Shown here one piece after another: positions 55,210 to 64,000 of a DNA stretch of 64,000 nt. The stretch comes from Breviolum minutum Mf 1.05b.01 (taxonomy: Eukaryota; Sar; Dinophyceae; Suessiales; Symbiodiniaceae). Position numbers and translations under genes: made by a program. Where the stretch lies: the NCBI GenBank assembly GCA_000507305.1, contig DF239321.1:3365-67364 (forward strand). The letters run 5' to 3'. The number at the start of each line of letters is the position of its first letter. Position 1 is the first letter of the stretch. The notes beneath the pieces were generated by a model. It saw only the letters and a program-made list of their open reading frames with translations, was not told the DNA's origin and searched no databases.

Positions 55210-55690
55210 GTGAATGTTGCTGTCAGCCCAGTTTGTAAACAGGGAATCTGTACATGTATAGTTTTTCCACGGAATCCTAATGAACTAGAGACATGGAATC
55301 AAAGGTGATTGTTGTGTTCTATTCTATTGTTTTTGGGCTAGCTTCAACTTAATTCCGAGTTCCAAGTTGAATAAGGCAATGCTTCGACCATTGGATTTTG
55401 GGCGAATTTTGGTTCCTGAAATATTTTCCACGGCTTTCCAGCTGACAAAACACTGCAGGTGTTTTTTTTTTTCTCCAAGCCGGAAAACCTCCTTTTTTGA
55501 AAATGGGGGCCATGTTCAGATTCTATGTTCTTCTTCGGGGGTGTAGTTTGAGGTTTTCGGTTCAGATATTTCAATCAAACGGCCTTTGAAAAGGTGAACC
55601 CACCGAATCTCGTAAGTCGTAAGGTTGGCCAATGAAGTTTCATTGAAAGGATTCATACAAATAATGCATCACCCGAATTGGAACAAAAAA

Positions 55691-55794
55691 AACACCCCCA
55701 AAAGTTAACATGGAACCTGAAAATAAGTCCCTGGAAAAGGAAAGTCATTTGGAAACCATTATTGTCAGGTTCCATATTAAATTTCGGGGGTGTA
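55691..55794. mobile_element. MITE family A, copy 13
   Basis: ACACCCCCAAAAGTTAACA at the left and ATTAAATTTCGGGGGTGTA at the right; GGAACCTGAAAAT pairs with ATTGTCAGGTTCC. Confidence 0.75.
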
Positions 55795-55903
55795 TTTCGA
55801 CTATCCAAACCCGTTACCAGCTATCAAGCAATTTCTTTTGGGTATACCATCTGAAAAGTAGATGGCGGTTTCCACTCCCAAAAGGTGGGATTTTTCGTGT
55901 TTG

Positions 55904-55965
55904 GGGCTATGATAAACCAAGACTAATGGGAGTGGCGATCGCCATCGATCCTTTCCAGGTGGTAT
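55904..55965. repeat. Repeat shared with 43165-43222
   Basis: GGGGCTATGATAAACCAA, GGGAGTGGC, GCCAT and TCCAGGTGGTATAT in the same order as the other copy. Confidence 0.6.
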
Positions 55966-57135
55966 ATTATATATATTGGGATTTCTCCGAGTGTACAAGT
56001 AGGTAGTTGATCCACTTCCTCCGACTCCAAACTATTTTGTGACTGACAATGACTCACCCAAGCTCCGACCCCCAAGACCTTGATGTTTTTTTTTTTTGTT
56101 GTTGTTGTTGTTGGGTTACCGGGTTACCCCCCCCCCCACCCGAAAAGTAACATGACCATGAGTGACATCACCAATTATTTACAGTAGGAGATATACATCT
56201 TCATTCATTGCTTGTGTTTTTCCCTTGTTATATTTGTATTTTGGGGGTTGGTACTTGTGGGGATCCGAAACCTGGAACGTTAGGATATATATGATATATC
56301 CTAACGCGTTGGCAAGTATTTTTTGCATCCCCCAAAAAAATTGGTTGGTGTTCATCCCCCAACCTATGCAATTCTGTGCATGATCTATCAATCATTAGCA
56401 CTGTCTTGTGTATTCAAATCAGCCATGTTACATGGATCCATTTCACACCTTTTTTTTTGGTTCAATAAGAAAAAACAACGGGAAGCTTCCGGATTCCTAC
56501 AGGAATCACCCGGGTTGGGGGGTTACGCCAATCCACCGTGAAACCGATGGCCCCCCCCCACGGAAATCTGAGGAGTCAAAAGGAGGAAGGTCACGAAAAG
56601 TCAGGTGGTTCCATCGTTCAGCTGCTTGGGGGGGGGGGGGATGTTTTCAAGACCTGGGAGTTTGAAGGAGTTGAAAAACATTTGGGAGGGAGTACTTGAA
56701 ATAGTTGTGTTATGAATTTTTCACGAGATATTATGTATTACTTTGATGATGATATGATATGTGGGGGAAAAATCATATGGAAAATGATGCGAAAGAGAAA
56801 GCTTCGAACCTATGGAACATTACAACAATCATGTTTAAAGGGGTTTGGAAGTCTTTTTTGCAGTATTCATATTTTCCGTTTGAGCTTTGATTTTTTGTGA
56901 CAACGTGCTTTGTTTTTTTAAACCCCCAAAAAACATCTCGCACTTTGTGAATTGCATTCACCACAGGTCATTCACTTTTTAAGCTCTTAACTTATCATGT
57001 GTTTATCGTTTTTTGTTCATATTGTTTCTGAATAATCCACATGTTTCATGCCTCTAAAGATAAGCTCTTTTACCACAAACATCAGAGTCATGTATATATT
57101 TGGCAAAAATTTTCCCATTTTGAACCTTTCAAAAA

Positions 57136-57145
57136 TTTGGCTCAA
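57136..57145 (+). other. Possible spliced-leader relic
   Basis: TTTGGCTCAA matches the 3' part of the dinoflagellate spliced leader (CCATTTTGGCTCAAG) and lies 24 bp upstream of the ATG at 57169. Ten matching bases in AT-rich sequence can be chance. Confidence 0.2.
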
Positions 57146-57168
57146 AATTTGAATATCAAAAAGGCTCC

Positions 57169-57302
57169 ATGACCCCACCGGTGGGTGATGGTGGCGCAAC
57201 CATCCTGCAGTCATGGGTGTGTGTGTCGCCAAGCAAGCAACATGTCGAGATGGGCAGAGCCCCCAAGGCGGCGACGGACGCAAGCACCTTGGTGTCATCC
57301 AG
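57169..57302 (+). CDS. Protein kinase gene, exon 1 (5'-most identified)
   Basis: From ATG (or acceptor AAAAAG|G at 57164) to a very strong AG|GTAGGT donor: MTPPVGDGGATILQSWVCVS, then PSKQHVEMG and KAATDASTLVSS. It ends in phase 2; the next exon starts with the one base required. This is an N-terminal extension without a recognised domain. It begins the chain of nine phase-compatible exons of a kinase that runs off the window. The stop-free frame upstream means ATG is not proven to be the start. Confidence 0.6.
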
Positions 57303-57432
57303 GTAGGTAGCTAGCCTTCAAAGGAAACGGTTTTTGCTAAGTTACTAAAGGGGTTGTATATATAAGTTTGCTATGTTTATATGGGCTATTCTAATTCTTT
57401 GGAAAGGGTTTGCTATGTTATACGGATCGTTA

Positions 57433-57554
57433 TACTGACTTGATGGGTTCAGAAATCCCAAGCAACCACCTAACATGTATATGAAACCCTGTCAAAAATG
57501 GGATAAACAAAAACCAACTCCCTCAACTGGTGAATTTCTGAACCATCAACAGTA
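57433..57554. mobile_element. MITE family D, copy 4, in kinase intron 1
   Basis: TACTGACTTGATGGGTTCAG at the left and CTGAACCATCAACAGTA at the right, with the family block CAACCACCTAACATGTATAT. Confidence 0.75.
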
Positions 57555-57918
57555 TGTTCCCAATATATTTCCCCCCCCCTTTAAAAGATCTCCAAGACAC
57601 AGATGGATTGCTGGATTGCCAATCATCCATCTATTTTATGGTGCCCGTTGCTAGGTTTGATGGCTTAGGGATCGGTAATTTGTAACAAACGTAGCTTTTG
57701 AGGATGTGCTAATTTGATGGAGTCGCTGGGTTATTATCGGTCAGATATGGGTATGAAAAGCTTGGGTAGTTTAAATGAACGTGATCCCCCTCACAATCAT
57801 GTAAACCAGTTTTTTTCTTGTTGTTTTTTTGGGTTGTATATGGCTTTTTCCTTCTCCAAATAGTGGTGCGAACCACTTTTGACCAATTTTATGGGATTCC
57901 CTTTGCATTTTGCAATAG

Positions 57919-57955
57919 GTGCTTCAAGCAGCTGCTACAGCAGCTAGACTATGAA
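57919..57955 (+). CDS. Protein kinase gene, exon 2
   Basis: GCAATAG|G acceptor; one base completes an Arg codon, then CFKQLLQQLDYE and donor GTAACC, phase 0. Helical, probably part of the N-terminal extension. Confidence 0.58.
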
Positions 57956-58057
57956 GTAACCAAAATGCCAATGGACTTAAGGAAATTTCATCGGAACTGA
58001 CCGGCAACTTTGATTTTGTTTTAAATTTCTAAAGAGCATTTCTTTCAAATAGGACCC

Positions 58058-58148
58058 TAGTCTTCCAAATACCTTGTGAGTAGGTATTTGGACCCCCAAA
58101 CACCGAATGAGAAGGCCTTTTGGGGGTCTGAAACACCTCAGAAGACTA
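58058..58148. mobile_element. MITE family H, supplying an acceptor
   Basis: TAGTCTTCCAAATACC... at the left and CTCAGAAGACTA at the right; inner TTTGGACCCCCAAA and TTTTGGGGGTCTGAAA pair. The right terminal TA plus the following G is the TAG acceptor of kinase exon 3 at 58150. Confidence 0.75.
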
Positions 58149-58149
58149 G

Positions 58150-58205
58150 CGGGACTCCATTCATGTTGGTATCATCAGGGTTTGCGACCCTGAAACCTTG
58201 AAGAT
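58150..58205 (+). CDS. Protein kinase gene, exon 3
   Basis: Begins directly after GACTAG of element H: RDSIHVGIIRVCDPETLK plus two bases, donor GTTGCA. Phase 0 in, phase 2 out, both matching neighbours. Confidence 0.55.
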
Positions 58206-58439
58206 GTTGCACTGAAGCTAGTGCTTGGATAGGCTGTTGGTTTCAACCAATTTCAATCCCATGCAATATACTCCATCCACCTCCATTCATAGCTATAGGC
58301 TTTTACCTCAGCTACTATATAACAATTTCTAAACTTCCTAACACATCCTTTTACACCAGATCTGGTGTGTCACTTCTCTACGTCCCCAACGACATTTTTT
58401 ATTGAATCGCAGCGAATCTCAGGAATTCCATCTCTTCAG

Positions 58440-58567
58440 ATCAATTGTCCATCAGTTTCTTGTCGCTTCAGTGTTTGATGGGGCCATTTTTGGCCAGCTG
58501 ATGACCTCAGCCCTTTATTTTGGAGGGAAAAGAACGCCTCCAACCAGCGAAACATCGATGTTTTTTT
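58440..58567 (+). CDS. Protein kinase gene, exon 4
   Basis: CTCTTCAG acceptor; one base completes Ile, then SIVHQFLVASVFDGAIFGQL, MTSALYFGGKRTPP and TSETSMFF, ending in phase 1 at GTGGGG. The hydrophobic stretch could be buried or membrane-associated. Confidence 0.58.
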
Positions 58568-58938
58568 GTGGGGATTGGTGAATCTCATTTGAACCCCCAA
58601 AATGACACTAGCAAATCTAGTTTTCGTGTATAGTATAGAAAGTAATTGACCATGGGCATCCAAGTGTCATACAAGTGTTCTTTTTTTCTGGTTTTTGACA
58701 TTGGGCAGAAGAGTACTTAGCGCCCTGAAACGCGCATTTCACTCTTTTCATTGAATTTCGAACCTTGTTGAAATTTGACGGTTGTGTATTCATATTTTTT
58801 TGTTACCCCACTCATGTCACCAAAAAAGATCCATGCCTCTTTAGTTGACACGTGTCCTTTCAAATTACTTAGGCGAAGTGTCGTTGAATATCGTTTTTTT
58901 GTCTCCATATGTTTTTTTGTGTCCCTTAATATTCAAAG

Positions 58939-59084
58939 GTCGCTGGGGTGTTTCACGGCAACAAAACGGCCATGAAAATCTGTCAGGTTTAGAACGCGCC
59001 AAAGCCATGTCCTATAACGCGGCCTCGACCCATGCCCGATACCATGATGCCAGCGGCCGCAAACTGGAGCAGGACCCTACACAT
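58939..59084 (+). CDS. Protein kinase gene, exon 5
   Basis: TCAAAG|GT acceptor; two bases complete Cys, then RWGVSRQQNGHENLSGLERA and STHARYHDASGRKLEQDPTH, donor CAT|GTTTAG, phase 0. The YHDASGRKL segment is like the linker that precedes the kinase domain in dinoflagellate CDPK-like proteins as I remember them. An in-frame TAG at 59088 follows the donor; if unspliced the gene would end there, but phase 0 matches the kinase exon downstream. Confidence 0.6.
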
Positions 59085-59389
59085 GTTTAGGGGAGGGATC
59101 TTAGTGGTCAGCGTGCCCCAAAACAAAAGAGTGTGGATGACTGTGATAGGTTTTGGCTAGAACACATAATTAGTGTATCTTAGCTGTGTCTTGGGTTATG
59201 CTCTTACCCAAGCATGTGCTCATGTTAGTGTGTGTTTTCTTTGGGAACTTAGACAAATTTGAATATGTGACATGCCAAAGTAAACAGCAAATCTCGTTGT
59301 GAGGGGATGTGATGTGAGGTATCAATAGGGTCTTGACATGCCATTTTTGAGGCATAGCGAAGCTGGTGAGATCATGCCCATTGCGTCAG

Positions 59390-59472
59390 GACTACGAGGT
59401 TTTCCCGAAGAAGGTGCTTGGTGAAGGATGTAGCGGCTTGGTCGTGATGGCCAAGGGTCGTACAGATGGAAG
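59390..59472 (+). CDS. Protein kinase domain, glycine-rich loop exon
   Basis: GCGTCAG|G acceptor: DYEVFPKKVL then GEGCSGLVVMAKGRTDG plus two bases, donor GTCCCT. GEGCSG-x-V is the kinase G-x-G-x2-G-x-V ATP-binding loop. The two last bases and the next exon's first base form Arg, giving TDGR-KYALK across the junction, the expected strand beta-3. Start of the catalytic N-lobe of a Ser/Thr kinase. Confidence 0.9.
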
Positions 59473-59535
59473 GTCCCTTGGTGGCAAAGTGGTACAACCA
59501 GGCCATTCGGAAGCTTTTGAAGCAGTTGTAAGCTA

Positions 59536-59610
59536 TTATCCCCTACCAAGGTACTTTTGAAGATGAGTTTCCTTTCCCCCAGGTGAGATTTGTTAGTTCC
59601 CGGATGGTAT
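59536..59610. mobile_element. MITE family E, copy 9, in kinase intron
   Basis: TATCCCCTACCAAGG at the left (diverged), core CTTTTGAAGATGAGTTTCCT and right end TTAGTTCCCGGATGGTA. It lies in the intron between the two N-lobe exons. Confidence 0.6.
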
Positions 59611-60291
59611 ATGTCACATGTAAATGTATAAGTATAATGCTTGTATTTTTTGATCATTATCCAACCCGATAATTGAAGGCGGATTCCAAGAATACGCAAC
59701 GTGAAAAGATTGTCAAAATAGTTTATATATTTGTATATACATATATATATATATGTATACACCAAATACAGTATACATGTATTTCGTACATGATTATATG
59801 ATATGAAATATATAATACCAAACTATTGGTGCTCCCCACCTGAACTTGCACCACAATTGGACCGAACTTACCATGTCGACGTTTGTGGATGCTTCCTTTT
59901 GAAACCTTGGAATTGGAGATATTCTATAAGCTATAAATCGCTATGGGGCTTTGGACCTGGAGTACATTTTGGCCCCCTTTTCATCTATTGAACGATTTTT
60001 TTCCGTTTATCACTGCAACATTTTGGGTGTGTGTAGGGAATCCCGTGGCCCATCCACAGTTTAAAGATTTTTATTTTCCAGGTCCTGAAACGGATTGTAT
60101 GAACGATGGTGCACCTCAATGAAGAGCCAAAACATGATAGGTTACAAGGTCAAGGGCCACAAAGTGGCTACAATACGCCAAATGAACATGATTACTGTAT
60201 GGTTTTGCTGTAGTTCTTGATTTCTAAGTCCTAAGGGTTCACATGTTCTCATGTCTTTGTTCCATCATTCCATCCATCAAAATCCTCTCAG

Positions 60292-60361
60292 GAAATATGC
60301 ATTGAAGAGAATTCACAAGCTGAAAGTTCAACCCAAAGTTCTCAAGCAACTGACGGCAGAA
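60292..60361 (+). CDS. Protein kinase domain, VAIK-lysine exon
   Basis: CCTCTCAG|G acceptor, one base plus KYALKRIHKLKVQPKVLKQL and TAE. The Lys of ALK is the ATP-anchoring lysine and the terminal Glu region is helix alpha-C. With a GT donor the exon ends after TAE; a GA donor three bases later would add Val, giving the AEVEIYL seen in relatives. Confidence 0.88.
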
Positions 60362-60364
60362 GTG

Positions 60365-61075
60365 GATCCTTGACTATGATAATATGTTTCAGTCATGGTG
60401 AGGGAAAAAAGGTCCAGGAAAATTGCCATTGCTGTGGATGATCTGTTTTTTCGTCTAATGGCAATTTATACCTGGACTATCGGTGTTTGACTTGTTCTTT
60501 ATGTTGTTGATCTATTTTTTTGTGTGGGATGTTTTGAGGTTGTTTTTGGTGCCTTAGGCCTTAGGGTGTTTTTATTGCTGTACTTAGTCATGCAGGGGGC
60601 AGACTGTATATAGAGTCGAAGGAGTCTTAAGACATGCAATCATACCTGCATGCTCTGATGTTCGATGCAGACTGGACTCATACAGAAAAATGACCTACTT
60701 GCACATGTTACATATGCTACACATGCAGCACATGCGTATAGATATGTCTTGTTTGAAAGCTTATACTAGATTCAAGGTGGCAAGCAACCAAGCATTCTTA
60801 CACAGTTAAACGGCGAGTGGATTCAGGCATTCAAACATTTTGAGTCATATTTGAAGCGTAGTTGGGAAGTGGCAAATCGCCCAATCATCATGTGAAAGTC
60901 TCCCAAATCAGGGATCATTAATTTACCCAATTCGGGGGGCATCAAACAATGCAAATCTATTATATATTTGGAAGATTTCCTTGTAATAGTGCAATGTTTG
61001 GGTTGGTAATATAATGACCCACCACTTTTGATGTATCCAACAAGCCTGTTGAAGCCAATGCATCTTGTCTGACAG
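60365..61075. other. Kinase intron
   Basis: AT-rich, no TIR element recognised. Open frames on the minus strand from 60960 overlap the micro-exon and are discounted. Confidence 0.6.
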
Positions 61076-61101
61076 GAGATCTACTTGATGTTAGATCACC
61101 C
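61076..61101 (+). CDS. Protein kinase domain, 26-nt micro-exon
   Basis: CTGACAG|G acceptor and CCC|GTGTCT donor bound exactly 26 bases: EIYLMLDH plus two bases. Spliced to the next exon it gives EIYLMLDHPHIAAL, the alpha-C/beta-4 segment (LDHP-x-I) conserved in kinases. Length and phase (0 in, 2 out) were predicted from the flanking exons. Confidence 0.85.
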
Positions 61102-61874
61102 GTGTCTTGTCTGAATCCAACGTTGGGAAGTTGCTGCCCTGGTGCCATGGTAAAAGTCTTGACAGCTGCTTCAAGATGGGCTCCTACGATCGTTATACAT
61201 GGAGTTATGGGACCCCCATCCAATATCCTAAAATAAATGGGTAACTGGGTTTTTTGTTTTCACTGAGACATAAGTGGAATTATAAGGTATGAATTATAAC
61301 CCTACTTCTAACTGGTGATATCGGGGCCCACTTGGTGGGTTCAGCCTCTCAGAAGATGACATTTGGATGTTGGGTTTTACCTTTACTCCCAGAGGCGTGT
61401 GCCACATGCGATGTCAGGTGTTTTTTTACACATTGATGATGCAAGGTTTGGATCTGGGAATGATTTGGTGAAAGGAAATTGAAATTGCCAACAGCAAATG
61501 TACGTATATATTTATGATATTTAGATAATATATATATATATAATATATATATGATGATGATAGTTTAAACAATTTTTGCAGTATAAAAAGGTGAACCTAT
61601 ACCCGCAAATTTTCACTGTTGAAGTTTCTTTTTTGTTACAAAGTTGTTTCCCCTTCTCTTGGTATTTTGTCGACTGGCAACAAGGACACCCATCTCCCTG
61701 ACGTCACCCCAAAAACATGGCCAAACCCTACAGGAACACCTCAAAGCTGTAGAAAAATGTTGTTTTTAGCCATCAACCCTAAAGAAGTACCATGAAAACG
61801 GTAAACAAATGTGTTCTCCATTTATTTTCGAAACTGCCGTTGCGCCGTCGTTCAACGTTTTTTTTGTTCTTTAG

Positions 61875-61915
61875 GCACATCGCAGCTCTACGAGATGTCT
61901 ATGAGATGCTTGGAA
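61875..61915 (+). CDS. Protein kinase domain, beta-4 exon
   Basis: TTCTTTAG|G acceptor, one base then HIAALRDVYEMLG plus one base, donor GTTGAT. It encodes HI-x2-L-x-DVYE of strand beta-4. Phase fits both neighbours. Confidence 0.87.
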
Positions 61916-62389
61916 GTTGATTTTGCTACTGAACTATGGGTTGTTGCAGGACACATGAAATACTGTAATCATAACAGGAGATGAGATTGATACGATATGT
62001 ATGTAGATATGTAGAGATCCCGGAACGAAAAGAAACATTAATGTAGTGTATATAATAAGATCCTCCCTGTTGGATGTTTAACATATTTGTGTTTCTTGCT
62101 CCAGAAGTCACCTTAACGTATATGTCGGTTGATCATAGCTGTGTGTCGTCAACCAAACTGCCAATGGGGCATGCCTGGATGTGGCAACATTGATGCATGG
62201 AAGCTGAAACATGACGGTTGGAAAACTACTTTCTTGGTGGAGATGTTAATTCTTCGGGGGATGTAATTGTTGTATCTTGTTGGTTTTGCATATAGCATGT
62301 CATTCTAGTGACACGTTCTTCTTGTTCCCTCTAAAGTCGCGACCTTTTTCCCAAGCCACCCAAGTGCCCCAGACACTTCCCAAGGACAG

Positions 62390-62470
62390 AGTCAGAAATC
62401 GCTTTACTCACCGAGTGTTGTGAGGGTGGTGAACTTTATTCTCGCACCCTGGATACGGAAAAAAATGGAT
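62390..62470 (+). CDS. Protein kinase domain, hinge exon
   Basis: AAGGACAG acceptor with two bases, SEIALLTECCEGGELYSRTL then DTEKNG plus one base, donor GTCATG. LLTECCEGGELY is the beta-5/hinge/alpha-D motif typical of CDPK-like kinases (E-x-C-x-GGEL(F/Y)). Confidence 0.9.
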
Positions 62471-63171
62471 GTCATGTATGGCATGTGGTCAGTGTGGAGT
62501 GCTGCTTGATTTTCTATGCAACTAGCTATATTCATTCACATGGCAAAAATTTGGAGCTGGGATGATCTACGTCCAAAAAAAGACAGCCAAAAAGAATCCC
62601 CGAGCCCCAATCATCTCAAAAGAATCCCCCCCAAAAAAACGAAGTTTTGAACGATTTCATGGAACAAATTCACCAAAATCTTCAGGGCGTTTTGTATCGT
62701 TTTGTGCTGTGCAAATGTGTTGATGCACTTGTTCCTCACTTGTGAAGTGGAAGGATCTGAGTATGACAATTCTTCAAGCAGTTTTGGCTTTTTCTTGAAT
62801 CCTGGTATTTATTATTTCCTTTTATAAAAAGACGAAAACATATATTTATATGTATATATGCATTTGTGGTGTTACTTTGATTCATACCCCCCCAAAATGG
62901 TTCATTCCGAATACATGATTTATATACCTGGACCTTCCAGTTTGGGTGCCTTACATGGTTCCAAAAAAGGTTGTCAATTCGCCATTTGTTTAGGGACTAA
63001 GTGGGGCACCCTGACTGGAAACTGCTGGAACATTCCCTGAAAATTACCTCCATGTCTTTGGGTTCAAAATGTTAATTTTGCCAGGGTGTAACCTAACATG
63101 AATTACCTTCCAATTAAAAACTGTTCATATCGTGAAATTTGTGCACATCTTCAACTGGTGCTCCATATGCT

Positions 63172-63273
63172 CCACGTATGCTATTTAAATTTACCTACTA
63201 CTTTACCATAAAAATCAACTCTTCATGTAGGAAAAAGGCACATACACCAGTCCCATGGATCCGTAATTGGGAT
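63172..63273. mobile_element. MITE family C, copy 5
   Basis: Family blocks AAATTTACCTAC and CCATAAAAATCAACTCTTCA with right end CCCATGGATCCGTA; left end diverged. Confidence 0.5.
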
Positions 63274-63281
63274 ATATATGG

Positions 63282-63385
63282 GTGTTTCCTTAAATGGTGG
63301 TACCCCCATTTCACACCCCAAAATGATCATTTTTTGTAAGAAAAACCCCATAGTTGTTGGGGAAACCTACCATTTTAGGAAACCC
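63282..63385. mobile_element. MITE family K, copy 2
   Basis: TGTTTCCTTAAATGGTGGTA pairs with TACCATTTTAGGAAACCC; internal ACCCC/GGGG blocks also pair. Confidence 0.7.
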
Positions 63386-63539
63386 CCCATATATAGATAT
63401 ATAGATATATTTATATATAGATATATAGATATTTATTTTTTTAGATAGATATATATATATATAGATATTATTTTTATTTACATATAGAAATATAAATGTA
63501 TATATATACACATCCTCATCCCTCCATCGGACCCACCAG

Positions 63540-63631
63540 GCCTCTCCAGCTCGGGAACCTATGCAGAAGCTGATGCAGCGGAAGCGACGCAACAGATGTT
63601 GTTGGCCGTGGGATATTTGCATGCCCATCAC
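63540..63631 (+). CDS. Protein kinase domain, alpha-E exon
   Basis: ACCCACCAG|GC acceptor with two bases, LSSSGTYAEADAAEATQQML then LAVGYLHAHH, donor GTGCCC, phase 0. YAEADAAE...QMLLAV-x-YLH-x-H is helix alpha-E immediately before the catalytic HRDLK loop, which must lie in the next exon beyond or near the window end. I did not find HRD in the remaining 370 bp. Confidence 0.9.
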
Positions 63632-64000
63632 GTGCCCTTGCCGCCTTGCCGTCCGTTGTTTTTCTCAAATTTTTGGGGTGTGTTGTTTTGGGTTTTTAGA
63701 GGTTTTTTTGACGTGGTGAAAAATGGTTTCAAGAAATAAAATGGTTTCTTTTTGTTTGGAGGTAGAATTTCCAAGTTATGGAAGTTGTTTATTTTTGCAG
63801 GAAGGTGGGTGGGGCATGGTCAGGTAATTTGAAAGTTGGAGATCCAGACCTCACTTCAAGTCAAAAGCTTCAAATTGCTTGAGAGTAGTTGACCCCATCA
63901 CACCAACAAGAATACACATCAAGATGAGACTTCAGAAAAGTGACAGCCTTAGCCATCCATTTCCAACAATTTGACGTTCTTTTTTGAGTCGATGAATGTA
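63632..64000. other. Kinase intron, runs off the window
   Basis: T-rich; no exon with the HRDLK motif was seen before the window ends. Confidence 0.5.

Larger units (their letters stand above)
62471..63539. other. Kinase intron with C- and K-family elements
   Basis: Holds a family C copy (about 63172-63273), a family K copy (63282-63385) and TA/GATA-like repeats near 63390-63510. Confidence 0.6.

Noticed and set aside
58939-59090. Tyrosine-recombinase-like ending (MSYNAASTHARY, spaced like LGHSS-x2-T-x3-Y)
   Set aside because: The exon is followed in phase by a kinase domain, and YHDASGRKL fits a kinase N-terminal linker better. No other recombinase box is present.
60960-61223. 87-codon open frame on the minus strand
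   Set aside because: It lies across the kinase micro-exon, which is fixed by phase and motif. Openness of the opposite strand here is taken as chance.
1-64000. Bacterial-type features (operons, ribosome binding sites, CRISPR, rho-independent terminators)
   Set aside because: The coding structure is exon-intron throughout. Palindromes are transposon termini, not terminators.

Overview
This window reads as nuclear DNA of a protist, most probably a dinoflagellate. No long open frame exists on either strand. Coding capacity is broken into exons of about 25-300 bp with AG|G-type acceptors, and every exon I can defend lies on the + strand, as in the unidirectional gene arrays of dinoflagellates. 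Two pieces of coding sequence are recognisable by family: a protein kinase resembling the CDPK/AGC-like kinases of dinoflagellates (57.2-63.6 kb, running off the right edge) and a globin-like domain of a type I associate with dinoflagellates (about 47-52 kb). A third gene (about 26-36.3 kb) ends in an Arg/Asp- and RGG-rich tail, as in RNA-binding proteins. No prokaryotic features, rRNA, tRNA or CRISPR were seen.

Layout: 1-0.8 kb holds a dispersed 15-bp motif. 1.8-26 kb holds many candidate exons of unidentified + strand gene(s), some in phase-compatible chains. 26.4-36.34 kb is the zinc-binding/RGG gene with a stop at 36338-36340. 36.7-56 kb holds further candidate exons including the globin-like ones. 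57.17-63.63 kb is the kinase, with nine phase-compatible exons.

The most striking feature is a dense population of small (about 80-150 bp) terminal-inverted-repeat elements, at least ten families, mostly bounded by TA. They sit in introns. In several cases the termini lie within a few bases of, or directly supply, the GT donor or AG acceptor of an intron whose flanking exons are in phase. I interpret them as Tc1/mariner- or Stowaway-like MITEs acting as introner elements. Some are nested in one another and one splits a GATA microsatellite. No transposase is visible.

All exon calls come from reading the sequence by eye. Outside the kinase, the globin-like exons and the RGG tail, alternative frames are often open too, so those exons carry low to moderate confidence.
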